Shown here: piece by piece, positions 1 through 12,137 of the stretch
Layout of the letters: every line of letters starts with the position of its first letter
How positions within the stretch are numbered: the first letter of the stretch is position 1
NCBI GenBank assembly: GCA_016946835.1
Contig: JACVTC010000001.1
Location: 2,885,001 to 2,915,000 of the forward strand
Length of the DNA: 30,000 nt
Direction: 5' to 3'
DNA from: Neocallimastix lanati (nom. inval.)
Taxonomy: Eukaryota > Neocallimastigomycota > Neocallimastigomycetes > Neocallimastigales > Neocallimastigaceae
Position numbers and translations under genes: made by a program
Notes under the pieces: model-generated
What the model saw: only the letters and a program-made list of their open reading frames with translations
Told to the model about the DNA's origin: nothing
The model's database searches: none

Positions 1-512
1 TATTGTGAACTATATCTTAAAATCACTTGTTGGTGTGAGTATGCTTACGAATTAAGTCCAAATTTCAAGCCACCAAAACGTCCATTCAAATGTGTGGAAT
101 ATTCTGAAGCTATTCAATAGCTTAAGGAAGATGGTACTTGCTATGAATTTGGTGAAGATATTCCAAAAAACCTAGAACGTATAATTACTGATACAATTAA
201 TGAACCAATCTTATTAAACAAATTCCCAGTTGAAATTAAGGACTTTTTCATGAAGAAGTGTCCAAAAGATAGACGTTTAACTGAAAGTGTTGATGTTTTA
301 AAGCCAGGTGTTGGTGGAAGTATGGGAATTTCTGACTTAGCTGAATTATTAGCAGCCTATAAGTGTGAAGGTTTAAATATGATACTTGTGAATATGGTGG
401 TTTCAGTCTTGGTTTTGAAAGTTTCATTGCTTGGTTGTTAAATAGATATATTGTTAGAGAAACTATTACTTATCCAAGATATCCAAGATTCATTGGTCGC
501 TGTGTGCCATAA
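1..512 (+). pseudogene. Asparaginyl-tRNA synthetase, C-terminal part, disrupted copy
   Basis: The product of an intact relative would charge tRNA-Asn in the cytosol (class IIb synthetase). Reading from base 1 gives the C-terminal catalytic half: PNFKPPKRPFK, then GTCYEFGEDIP, INEPILL and CPKDRRLTESVDVL, all typical of eukaryotic AsnRS. Three kinds of damage are visible. A TAG at 118-120 stands where the family has Trp before Leu (TGG to TAG). About four codons are missing in KPGVGGSM, where relatives have a longer GEIVGGSM stretch. Near 380-387 roughly 15 codons are lost together with a shift from frame 1 to frame 3. The tail continues there as CEYGGFSLGFESF...AWLLNRY...YPRF..RCVP and ends at TAA 510-512. 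In that tail the class II motif 3 arginine (GLGLERF in the family) is Ser. The copy is therefore almost certainly not functional. The upstream part lies outside the window, and no introns are seen in this part. Confidence 0.9.
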
Positions 513-627
513 GGGAATTATAAATAAACTTATATTATTAAGTAAGCAAAAAAAATAGAAAAAAAAAATAAAAAAAATAATGCATGTAATTTTTAATTAG
601 AAACAATAATCTTTTTTATTCTTCTTT

Positions 628-673
<46 letters not shown>

Positions 674-2598
674 TATATTTATAAAAATGTAATTTTTTAA
701 ATTAAACTAATATGTAAAATAGATAAGAAAATTTAAAGAAAGAAAAAAATGAAGGTGATAAAACAAAATAAATTAGAGAAAAAATAATTGAATAAAAAAT
801 AAATATATATATTTAATAATAATTTTAATTAAATTTTTTAATTATATAAAATATTATATATACTATGTATATAATTTTATATAATTGTATTAGTTGTAAA
901 CTAATAAATTTATTATTTAAAAATAATTTATATAAATATATAAAATTTTTATCAGTGTTTATATATTTAGAAAGATATAAAAAAAAAGTAAAAGAAAAAA
1001 AAATAATATAAAATAAGTAGATCATAAATTATTAATTAAAAAAATTAAAATAAAATAAAAATAAAAAAGTATGATAAAAATGATAAATAATTATTTAAAT
1101 ATTACTTTTATAACCTAGTTACCACTTTTAAAACAAGCAATAACAATAAAAGAAACTTTTACAACTAAAAGTCAACACTATATCAATATATAGAAAAGAA
1201 AAGAAAAAAAAAACATTATTAATAGTTCTTCAGATTCATCAAATATAAATAGCAATATATTTTCTATTCAAATAAATCAAAAGAATCTCATTCTTATAGT
1301 ATTAACTCTTGTTCGAGAAAGAATTTTATTATTTTTTTTTTAAGAATATTCATTATTTTTATTATAATTTTATATTAATGGAAATAATAATTTTTAATAT
1401 ATATCACTAAACCATAACATCACATTAAATTTTTTATATAATAAAAAATTTTTTATCATCTTGAAATTTGTTTTTATTATTATTATTACTATTAAATACT
1501 GATAATTTATTATTTAATTTAATTTAAATATCTTTTTGAAATATATAAAATTTACTTTTCTCATATATTTCTATTGAAAATATAATTTCATTTATTATAA
1601 ATAAGATATATTTAATTTTTTTTTTTTTTTTTTTTTTTTATTTTTTCCTATCTTTTTAATTTTTTTTATTATAAATAATACTATTATATTGTTTATTAAT
1701 TATATTTATATTATATTGTTGAAGTTATAATTGATGTGTAAATCATTAATTTTTGTTAATTTATATAAAATTTTTGAATTATTTTTTCTAAATATTAAAA
1801 TTTTGGTTCATGTATCCTATAAATTGTACTGCCCATATTTTTTATAAAAATTTATTTTAAATTATTCAATTATGTTAAACTTTTAATTTTATATAATTAA
1901 TTTTAACATATATATTAACATTATTTAATATACTATATACTTAATAATAAAAAAATAAAAATATAAAAAATTTAAAGAATAAAAAAATAATTGTTATGTT
2001 AAAACAACAACAACAATAATAATAATAATAATAATTATATATATAAAAAAAATAATAATAATAAAATACATATAGAAACGCATACATACATACATATATA
2101 TAAATTCATTATATATATAATTAATAGAAGATAAAGAAAATAAATCTTTATAATATATTTGGATTATCCATTTCTTGTAATTTTTTAATATTAATTAGAA
2201 ATTTAATAGTATTGAAAATTTGTAATTAAAATAAAAATAATATACTATTATTTTTATACTCTTTTCTCTATATATAACAAAAATAACAATTTTTTCTTTT
2301 CATTATATTTATTAACTAATTAAATAATAAATTGGACAAAAAAAAAAAAAAAGGATTTCATTATATCATATAATTACAACAAAAAAATATTAATATAAAC
2401 AATCTTTAAATAAACAAACCAAGATTAATATATTATATTATTTAAATTTAAAAATTTCTTATTTTATTTATTTTTTATAATTAAAATATACCATAATATA
2501 TCATTTAATAACATCATAAAAATAAATAAAGTATAACTATAATAACAACAATAATTATAATAAAGAAAAGATAATATAGAATATAATAAAAGAACAAA
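513..2598. other. Intergenic AT-rich spacer, no gene seen
   Basis: Almost pure A/T with a 35-base A run (634-668), a T run near 1618-1639, and TAA/TA microsatellite patches near 2015-2110. One short Ser-rich stretch (about 1212-1340, SSSDSSNINSNIF) looks slightly coding-like, but it has no start, splice support or recognisable family. The last several hundred bases should hold the promoter and 5' UTR of the downstream GPI8 gene; no discrete motif can be supported. Confidence 0.6.
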
Positions 2599-3765
2599 AT
2601 GAAATTATTAAAAAATTACTTTTATATTTTTAGTTTTATATTATTATTCACTAACGTTTGCTATTCTGAATATTCTTCAGAATTTCATTTTCCAAATGAA
2701 AAAGAAGAAATAATTGATGGATTCTTTAGTAAAAGTAGACATACTAATAACTGGGCTGTATTGGTAAAAATAAGTTATAATTAATTTACAAAAATACTAT
2801 AAAAAAAAAAGTTAACATTTATGACATTTTATTATTTAATAATTATGTCATAAAAATACTCAATTCATATTTATCAAAATTTCTTTTTTTATAAATTAAT
2901 TATTTTATTCATTTCAATTTAATTAATTTAGGTTGATACCTCAAGATATTGGTTTAATTATAGGCATATTGCAAATGTATTATCTATTTACAGAACCGTT
3001 AAAAGATTAGGTATTCCAGATTCTAATATTATATTGATGCTTGCCGATGATGTTGCCTGTAATCCAAGAAATAGATTTCAAGCAACGGTATACAACAATG
3101 CAGAAAGAAAATTAGATTTATACGGTGATAACATTGAAGTTGACTACCGTGGTTATGAAGTTACGGTTGAAAATTTTATTCGTCTTTTAACAGGTAAGTT
3201 TTATTTAATGAAATATGCATATTTTTATAATATAACATATATATATTTATATTTTCTCAATATAACATATAATACTAATATATTTATAAAATACAATAAA
3301 AATTAAAAAAATTTTTTATTAATGTTTAAGGTCGTCATTTACCTGATACTCCACGTTCAAAAAGATTACTTTCCGATGATCGTAGTAATGTGTTAGTTTA
3401 TATGACTGGTCATGGTGGAGAAGAATTTTTGAAGTTTCAAGATACTGAAGAAATTAGTAGCTATGATGTTGCAGATGCCTTTGAACAAATGTGGGAAAAA
3501 AGAAGGTACCTTGTTCAATAATAATAATAGTAATAGTAATAGATAATAATTATAATCAAAATAAATATTTATATATTCATAATTTAAATTATTTAAATTA
3601 TTTATTTTATTATAATTCATTAGATATAATGAATTATTATTTATGATTGATACTTGCCAAGCAAGTAGTATGTTTTCAAGAGTTTATTCACCCAATATTC
3701 TTGCTACTGGTAGTAGTTTAACTGGTCAAAATTCTTATTCAGTAAATATATATATATATATATGA

Positions 3766-3796
<31 letters not shown>

Positions 3797-4050
3797 TTAA
3801 TACAGAAATTATTAATTAATTATATATATATATATTTTTATATAAATTTATTTATTTTTATTTTTTTTTTCTCCATTTTACAGCATCATTTAGATCCAGA
3901 ATTAGGTGTAGCAGTTATTGATAGATTTACATATTATAATTTAGAAACTTTAGAATATGTGACTTTACAAAGTCAAAAAACATTACAGTATTTGGTAAAT
4001 AATAATATAAATAACAGTAATATAAGTAATAATAATACTAATAATAATTC

Positions 4051-4090
<40 letters not shown>

Positions 4091-4647
4091 TTTTTTTTTT
4101 TTTTTTACTTTTACATATATATTTATTATGATAAAAAAAATGTATAGTTTAATACATATGATGTTTCATTAATTCATTCTACTCCAGGAATAAGACATGA
4201 TTTATTTGAAAGAAATTTAAATAAAGTAGGTTAACTAAAATTAATTATAGTTTAATATATAATAATAAAAATTAATGATAATTTACAATTATGATTAATC
4301 ATTATATGAATATATATATTTTTAAAAATAAAATAATAATGATGATGATAATGAAGGTATTAATTACAGATTTCTTTGGTGCAGTATATAATATTGAATT
4401 AACATTAAAAGGTTATAAATTGAGTAGACGTAATGAAAATGACATTCCCAATGTTAAACAAAGTAGTATCAGTGATGATGATGATAAAATAGAAAAGATT
4501 AATAATAATAATGATTTAATTCCTAAAAATAAATATAGAATGATAAAAATTAATTCCAAAAAATCAGCAAAAGTATCACCACTATTTTTATTAGGATCTG
4601 TTGCATTAATTAGTGGTGTTGTTTTTATGTCAAAGATTATTAATTAA
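2599..4647 (+). CDS. GPI8: GPI-anchor transamidase catalytic subunit (Gpi8/PIG-K), seven exons
   Basis: Catalytic subunit of the ER-membrane GPI transamidase, which cleaves the C-terminal signal of a proprotein and attaches the GPI anchor (peptidase family C13). Inferred exons: 2599-2763, 2932-3193, 3331-3505, 3624-3741, 3884-3994, 4148-4225, 4357-4647. The introns are 118-168 bp, all GT-AG, with donors such as GTAAGT, GTAAAT and GTAGGT. The spliced frame is 1200 nt, giving 399 aa, close to human PIG-K and yeast Gpi8. Visible features: an N-terminal signal peptide (about residues 1-23), [28 protein letters not shown], the catalytic His170 in [15 protein letters not shown], the catalytic Cys212 in [11 protein letters not shown] (spacing 42, as in the family), and [12 protein letters not shown]-terminal membrane segment spans about residues 374-395. 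A short acidic, Asn-rich spacer precedes it. Intron 5 carries an ATT microsatellite and a T run. No damage is seen, so the gene appears intact. Confidence 0.95.
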
Positions 4648-5562
4648 GAAGAGAAAGGGGGAATTTTTTTTTTTTTTTTTCTTTATTATTATTTTCAAAC
4701 AAATATTATTTTATAATAAGAAATAATAATTACTAACAATAATAATAATTATTTGAAGATAATTAATTATTAACAAAAAAAAAAAAAATAAATAAATAAA
4801 TAAATAAATGAAAGGCTAACAGCAAAAATTAACAATTATTACATAAATATTAATTATAATTATAATTATAAATAATTTATTAATAGATATAATAATAATA
4901 ATAATAAATAAATAAAAAAAAAAAAAAAAAAAAAAAGAATAAGTAATAAATAAAATATCTAAAATTGCATATAGAAAAATAAAAAAAAAAAAATAAAAAA
5001 ATAATAATAAAATATTGTAAATTTATAATATTATATATATACTATTTATTTTATTTAATTTATTGTTATTAGTTTTTTTTTTTTTTTTTTTGGTCGCTTT
5101 ATTTATATCTAATTGAAAAATATATATTTATTATTATAATTATTGCATATTTATATATTTATCTTATATTTATCATGTTTTTATTACATATATTATTTAT
5201 TTAATTTATTATTATATTTTTCAAAAAAAAAAAATAAGAAATAAAAAATAAAAAAAAAATAAATAAATAAAAAAAAATATGTATGAAAGATTAGATTTAT
5301 ACAATAATATAATAGGATAAAATAAATAGTTGAAATATAAAGTACAGATTGAATAAAATAAAATAAAAAAAAAAAATAAAAATAAAAATCTATTAATATA
5401 AAAAATATTTATCTTTATTTTTTTAAATATTCATTTTTATTAAAAAAAAATTTTGTTATTAAAAAAAAAAAAATAAAATTAATCTAAGAAAAATATTATA
5501 AATTATTGTAAAATTTAAAGAATGAAAAATTATATTTATTTATACATAATTATTATATGATT

Positions 5563-5607
<45 letters not shown>

Positions 5608-6026
5608 CTATCCTGTATGTCTATATATATATTTTTTAACTAAATTGTATAACTATTTAAATTTATATTTAATATATTTGAATACTATATTATTTTTAAT
5701 TATAGAATTATTATTCATATGAAAAAGTAAAAAAAAAAAAAATAGTTGAAATAAAATTGTTAATTGCTCTTTATAATACATATGTCAATAAAATAAAAAA
5801 TAAAAATAAAAATAAAAATAAAAATTAATAAATAGAAAATAAAAAAGAAAAAAGAAAATAATAATAATAAAAAAAAAATAAAAATAAAAATATATTTATT
5901 ATTTAATTTTTGATTTAATATTTTTCTTATTATAAAAAAGAGTATGAAACCTTTTTATAATTATTATTAATTATTATTTTTCAAAACATTTTTTTTTTTC
6001 TTTTTCTTTTTTTTTTTTTTTTAAAT
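4648..6026. other. Convergent intergenic spacer
   Basis: Lies between the 3' ends of GPI8 (+) and the SAXO-type gene (-), so it should contain both 3' UTRs and both polyadenylation regions. It consists of A/T homopolymers, the longest a 41-base T run at 5565-5605, with AAAT and AAAAT short tandem repeats near 4790-4807 and 5790-5825. No coding-like stretch is visible. Confidence 0.6.
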
Positions 6027-6146
6027 TTAAGTGAAAATAGTTGGCTTATCCTTTGATCTAACACCATAAACAAAGTATTGATGACCATCATTAAGTTCTT
6101 CCATTGGTATATGTAATCTCCATCTTCTAACGACTTCACATAGTGC

Positions 6147-6189
<43 letters not shown>

Positions 6190-8323
6190 AAATAAAATTA
6201 ATATATAAATTATAATTAATTAATATAAATATATAATTAAAAATAAATATAAAATATAGTTTAAATTTTTAAATTTTTCAAGAGAAAAAAAAAAAAATTT
6301 CAATTAAATTATTTGAACATACGAAGTTTCTTTGGAGTATAATTAAGACCATTAATAGTGTTAAAGTCACGATCATCTGGATCACATAAGTAATTGTATT
6401 TTGGTTTACAACTTTCAGAAGGTTTACCATTCTTTCTGTCATAATCAACTTTAGTAATTGTTCGATCATCCAATTTGGCATTATTAGGCATATATTTTGG
6501 TCTTTGATATCTTTCAACACGACCATTCTTTGGTTGATAGTTATCATGATAAGTAGTATTACCATCAAATGGTAAATTATTTGGAACATATGCACTTGGA
6601 TGAACATAACGATCTTGTAATGGCCATTCTAAGTAATCATGCTTTTGAGTTGTCATATCATCAAGTTTAAGATTAGATGGAGTGTACATAGTTGGTGCCT
6701 TGTATTTCATTTTTTCAACATAAGAAAAATATATATATATATATTTTTTTTTAATTAAATCAAAGTTAATATATATATATATATAATATAAATTAAATAA
6801 ATATATTATTAATTATTTATTATTTTTTAATCATTAATAATGAAGTCCAAATTTTTATTATAGTATTTTATTTAATTAAACAATATACAAATATTTATTT
6901 TTATTTTATTTTAAAATTTTTTTTCTTAAAAAAATAAAAATATATTAAAAAGAAGGTTTTTTTTTTTTTTTTTAAAAAAAAAATATTACCTTTGCTGGAT
7001 TAAGTTTAGCTCTATGTGGTAAATATGATACTGCACTAGTACTCTTGAAATCTCTGTCTTCATCTAATGGAACATAGTCATTCTTTCTTTTAACAATATC
7101 AGGTAAAACATCCCAACGAACATAATCCTTGTGATTAATAGACAAATCATCTAATGGTAATTTATTTGGTAAATATTTATCAATTTTCTTTTATTTCATA
7201 AATATAATAATTTATTATTATTTAATAAAAATGTATAAATATTAAATAAATTAAATGGTTTAGTATTTAATTATGATATATATATATATATATTATTTAA
7301 TTAATATATGATTGTAAAGAATTTTGTTAATTTTTAAATTTTAAATTTTTAATTATTTTACTTTAATATATCTAGCCGGTAGATCTTTTTTAGTATAATC
7401 TCTATTATTTGTACTAAGGAAGTCACGATCTTCATCTTCAGGTAAGTATTTTATAGGATCACGCTTTGTTGGTTTATGAACTTCCCAAGGAAGATAATCT
7501 TTTTTATTGGTAGTTAAATCATCTAACTTTGCATCATTTGGTTTATATATTGATTTTCTTGGATTTCTAGCTGGAAGGTCCCATCTTATATAATCATGAT
7601 TGTTTGTAGTTTCATCATTAAAATCACCTGTAATTAATGGATCTGGTTCTGGTTTAGCTAATTTTATGGGTCCTACATCATATTTTATATAATCGGCCTT
7701 TTGAGTTGTTTCTGAATCTAATGGTATATTATTTGGACTATAGATATTAACTTTTGGCTAATAGATTGACATCAATTTATTTATTTCATTTATTTGTTAA
7801 TTAAGTAATTTTGAATTTAAATATTCATATTATATACAATTTTATTTTCATTTATATATTTTTAATTGGAATATATAATAAAAATATATTTAATAATATT
7901 TAATTTAAATAAAATAAATTAAATAATCAGTTCCAATATTTTAAAAATGATATAAAAAATATATACATATATATAATAATATATATAAATAAAACTTCTT
8001 TTTTTTTTTTTTTTATTATTATTTTTATTTTTATTTAATAATACATTTGGTCTTTTTGATAAAGGATGTTCAATATATTTTTCATGACTTTCTGTTAATC
8101 CTTCGAATGGATTTGTATTTGGAATATAGTCATTAATTTTTCTACGTTCTAATGGAACCTTTTTTTCTAAATAATTCTGATTATATTCTTTTGGATAGAT
8201 ATTATATTTATATTTATATTTTTATTTTTATTTTATTTTTTTATTTATTTTATTATTTATTTTATTATTTAATATTTTTAGTTAATACATTATTAATAAT
8301 TAAATAATAATAATAATAATATA

Positions 8324-8379
<56 letters not shown>

Positions 8380-8665
8380 TAATATGATAATCAAGATTTA
8401 TTTAGGAAAAATTGTTTATAAACCTGTATCTCCAGATAATGGAAGATGAGGACATTTATGTTTCAATGTACAGTGATGCTTATTACAAGTACAGACTGTT
8501 TTTTTTTTTAAAAAAAATGAAATAGATTGAATAATTAATAAAATAATAATTATATTATTAACTTATTTTTAAATATATGAGTTATTTTCGTAAATATTTA
8601 CCTTGACAAATACAACCGTCGACTTTTGGGTCATACCCAAGACTTGTAATATTTGAACCACTCAT
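6027..8665 (-). CDS. SAXO/FAM154-type stabiliser of axonemal microtubules, seven exons
   Basis: SAXO proteins bind and stabilise ciliary and flagellar microtubules through repeated Mn modules. Inferred exons, in transcript order: 8665-8602, 8495-8424, 8187-8045, 7757-7362, 7187-6990, 6698-6323, 6145-6027. Together they give 1368 nt, 455 aa, with all junction phases agreeing. The N-terminus has the family's Cys cluster, CICQVCTCNKHHC...KCPHLP (Cys 18, 20, 23, 25, 30, 36). Next come TEYNQNYLEKK and NPFEGLTESHEKYIEHPL. The body repeats a module of the form Y.PN...LDD.TT...DY..W, interspersed with DEDRDF/DDRDF units. The last exon gives KLPLCEV...GHQYFV, matching the family's CPA/GHKFY tail. The intron 2 donor (GTTTAT) is weak, and that intron holds a 50-base T run. 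The last intron uses GTATGT; without splicing the protein would stop at 6309 after MFK. Presence of the gene implies a motile flagellated stage. Confidence 0.87.
6149..6185. repeat. 37-base T run beside the last SAXO-type intron acceptor
   Basis: Uninterrupted T on the plus strand, so A in the transcript, ending two bases from the inferred AG at 6147-6146. Unlike a normal polypyrimidine tract, the acceptor is preceded by poly-A. Confidence 0.9.
8329..8378. repeat. 50-base T homopolymer in SAXO-type intron 2
   Basis: Uninterrupted T on the plus strand, one of the longest homopolymers in the window. It lies between the inferred donor at 8423-8422 and acceptor at 8189-8188 of the minus-strand gene. 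Length in the assembly may be inexact because such runs sequence poorly. Confidence 0.9.
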
Positions 8666-9730
8666 TTTTTATAATATATATAAATATATTTTTTTTTTTT
8701 TACTTATTACTTTTTCGGCTTTGCTTTCGGTATATTAATATATATATAATAAATGAATATAATAATAAATATTTACAAATGGAAATTTTGATAAAAAGGA
8801 ATAAAAAAAAAAAATAAAAAATAAAAAATGGATGATAACAGAGTAACTTTTTTTTTTGTATATATGTTTATAAAAAGTAAATATAGATAATAATATTATA
8901 TAAATAATAATATTTAAAATTATAATATTTAAATTATAATCGAGGTTTTATTTGTTAAATAAAATAAGGTATAAAACAACTTTATTTTATTTTATTTTAT
9001 TTTTTAATTATAAAATTTTTATTGTTAGTGATTAATTTTGTTTACTTTTATTTTATTTTTTTTTTCTTTAAATTTTTTTTATATCATATAAACTTAATTT
9101 TATACCAATAGACTTACGATAATAATTTATATTTTAAATAATCTTTTTTTTTTTTTATTTTTTATTTTTTTTTTTCTTAAATGCTTAAATACTTAAATTT
9201 TGTGATGTTTTTTTTTTTTTTTAAAAAAAAATTTTTTATATATCGTAACTTTATTACATAAAGCATGCTAAACTATAAATTATATTAATATTTTATATTA
9301 TCATCAATCTTCAATTAAATTTTTTAATTTATTTATTAAATATATTTATTTGATAGAAGGAATTAAAATACATACTTTTGTTAATTTATATATTTTATTA
9401 AATATATATATTGAAAATTATAATTTTCTATATTAAATACATAAATTTTTATTACAAAAATTCACGATAAATAATTTTCTAATGAACAACAATTAACTTC
9501 AACTTTCTTTTTTTTTTACTTTCCTATTAGTTTATCTTATAAAAAAAAATTTTTTTTTTTTTCTTTTTTTTTAATGTGTATATCAAAAAATTTCAAAAAA
9601 ACTTTATTTAAAGTGAACAAAGTTATAAAGAATAAAAAGTTTATTATATATGATTTTAATTTATATATGATTAAAAAAAATTAAAAAGATAGGAGGTATA
9701 TTTAAAAATATAGAGAACTGAGAAAAGATG

Positions 9731-9789
<59 letters not shown>

Positions 9790-9794
9790 TATAT
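8666..9794. other. Upstream spacer of the SAXO-type gene, no gene seen
   Basis: AT-rich sequence upstream of the minus-strand ATG at 8665, so it should include that gene's 5' UTR and promoter, though no specific element can be supported. It ends with a 42-base A run (9731-9772) followed by a short TA repeat, immediately before the gag-like traces. Confidence 0.5.
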
Positions 9795-10190
9795 GGGAAT
9801 TATTAGGGCCAAAGTTACTAATAGATTAGGACAATAATAGAAGAAATACAATATCATTTAAACTAAAGAAACTTAGAGACTCTTAATGAATTTACAGATA
9901 TAATAATTAAAAAGATAAATAATTAAAGATATAATTAAAGCTAAAGAATAAATTTATGTTATAAAATATGATAATATATTGACATGAAACCAAAGAGTGC
10001 TCAAATTAAATAGTAAATTATATGAAACTAAAGAATAGTTATAATAATAATAATTCAAATGAGGTAAAAATAGAGAATTTCCATAAATAATATAATTGGA
10101 TGGTGAAAAACCAAATGAGTATTTAATCTATAAACCGTTTTAATACTATCTAGTAATTAAAGGTTTAAATGTTCTATCCATAAAGACAAA
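9795..10190 (+). mobile_element. Decayed Copia-type gag-like remnant
   Basis: Broken frames resemble the N-terminal gag domain (UBN2 / Retrotran_gag_2 type) of Copia LTR retrotransposons, in the family's order. TISFKLKKLRDS lies near 9849-9884, VLKLNSKLYETKE near 9997-10036, LDGEKPNEYLIY near 10096-10131, SINRFNTI near 10125-10149 in another frame, then KGLNVLS. Typical members read W..NI..KL..L, KE.W..L...YE, and ..EY...FN.I...LKGL. Stops and frame changes occur every 10-20 codons. No LTR or downstream pol was recognised. This is a pattern match by eye and could be coincidence in low-complexity sequence. Confidence 0.35.
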
Positions 10191-10451
10191 GTTAAATTTT
10201 AAAAATAAAAAATTAGTAATAATTTTAAATATAATATCTATCAATAATATCAATAATATACCTAAATATAAATAAAATTATTATTATTAATCATAGTTGA
10301 TAAATATAAAATAAAATATATACATTAACCAAATTAATCTTTCAAAAAAAAAATAAGTTTAGAAGGAATGTGAAATGAATTGAAATATATGTAAAAATAC
10401 ATAAGTGTGTATATTGATATATAATTTATAGAATTTATTATACATATAAAC

Positions 10452-10582
10452 AGGAGTGTTGCATTTAGTAAAGTTTCATTTCAGAAAATGTGGCGTTTCA
10501 AAAATGCATTAAATAAAAAATGAATTTTTAAATAATGTCAAATTATGGTTAAAGCTTTTTTATATGTATTCTTTTAATATTT

Positions 10583-10631
<49 letters not shown>

Positions 10632-11090
10632 AAAAAAAAAAAAAATAAAAAAAAAATCTTTAAAAAATAAAATATTTTTGAAATTTTCATATTTATACAA
10701 AAATAAATTTTTCTTGAAATCTATAAAAAGTATTTGAAATAAATAAAAAAAAAAAAAAAAACATGTAAAAATTAAAAAGGTTTATATATCTTAAAAATAA
10801 AATATTCATTATATATATATAAATATATTTTACATTAAAAAATTACAATTAAAAGTTTTATATATCTTTAAAATACGTATATAAAAAAATATTCTTTAAA
10901 AATAAAATATGTTTGAAAAAAAATAAAATAAAATAAAATGTTCTTAAAATTTATAAAAAGTATTTAAAATAAAATAAAATAAAGTAAAAAAAAAAAAAAA
11001 AAAAAAAAATTTGAAATTTATATTTAATAGTATAAATAAAATTAATGAGATAATAAAAGGTGAATATGTTGCATTTCGGAACGCTACTTA
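10452..11090 (+). repeat. Left long terminal inverted repeat of the outer element
   Basis: Pairs in reverse complement with about 13925-14275. The strongest blocks are 10452-10466, 10531-10560 and 10767-10801. The left arm is longer because of poly-A expansions and an internal repeat of the TTTATATATCTT block near 10855-10875. Confidence 0.6.
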
Positions 11091-11753
11091 TAAATTAAAA
11101 TTTAATTTGTAATTTAACGCCCCACAATTTTAATTTTTTAAATAATTGTAAATAAATAAAAAAAAAAACATAGGAATAATATAAAGAGTTATTAAATATT
11201 AAATATTAACAAAAAATATTAAAATATATCTTTAAAATCATGTATTTTGCAATGTGGCGTATATAATTTTTTAAATAAAGCCATACATTTTTAAGATATT
11301 CTATACAATCATAAACAATAAACAAATATATAAATAATTATTACTTTAAAAGAAATAATAATATATTTTTTCAATTAAATATTATTAAATAACTATTTCA
11401 AAAGAAAAAATAATATATTTAATTAAAAAAGAATTATAAAAAATTATTTTTATAATTGAATATTAATAAATTATATATATATAAAAAAAGAATATTTATT
11501 ATTTATTTAGTTATTATTTATATGATTATTAAAAAAAGCCACATACAAAATACGACACCTTGCGAAATTCACTAGATTCTTTTAAAATCAAGTATTATTA
11601 AATACTTGACAAAAAATATTAAAAAATATCTTTTAAATATAATGAATATTATTCCATTATTTATATATCAATTATAATTTAAGCCACTCTTACATGAATG
11701 ATATATTAAAGTACAACCTTATTCTATATAATGCCACGTTCCGAAATGCAACA
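11067..11753. repeat. Nested inverted repeat with perfect 17-bp ends
   Basis: TGTTGCATTTCGGAACG at 11067-11083 is repeated as its exact reverse complement at 11737-11753. An inner, slightly degenerate pair (GTATTTTGCAATGTGGC at 11242-11258 and the reverse complement of 11538-11553) shares nearly the same centre, about 11400. This fits a foldback or MITE-like unit of about 690 bp inside the larger element. It has no coding content. Confidence 0.6.
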
Positions 11754-12122
11754 CTATGAAAGTTGTTAATAAAAATTTATTGAAAGCATAATTAAAACAA
11801 ACTATAAAAATAAATAATGGTATAAAATTAATATAAATAGCAATAAAGAGAGTAAACCAATGTTTATAACAAGCGCCACATTTACAAATATGACTTGTTA
11901 AAAGCCACATAATAAAAATACACCGTATGTATTATTAGTATAAATATGTATTATTAAATCTTTGTAATTACTATAATAAAATAAAATATATTAAAATATT
12001 AAATCTTAAAAACTTTATTTCAAATAATTATAATAAAAATTTTAATATTATTTTTTCTAAATTAAATTTTTAAAAAATATTAAAATTTTAAACAATTATG
12101 GATTTTTAATTTATAATAACTT

Positions 12123-12137
12123 TGTACGACAGAATTC
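12123..12137 (+). repeat. Left 15-bp terminal inverted repeat of the MULE remnant
   Basis: TGTACGACAGAATTC, identical in reverse complement to 13466-13480. Flanks are AT-rich and no unambiguous 8-11 bp target duplication can be assigned. Confidence 0.85.

Noticed and set aside
1212-1340. Ser/Asn-rich short open stretch in the first spacer
   Set aside because: No start, no convincing splice sites, and composition easily produced by AT-rich DNA.
11719-11910. Minus-strand 63-codon frame
   Set aside because: It overlaps the repeat motif copies of the transposon region, has no family resemblance, and lies in decayed repeat DNA.
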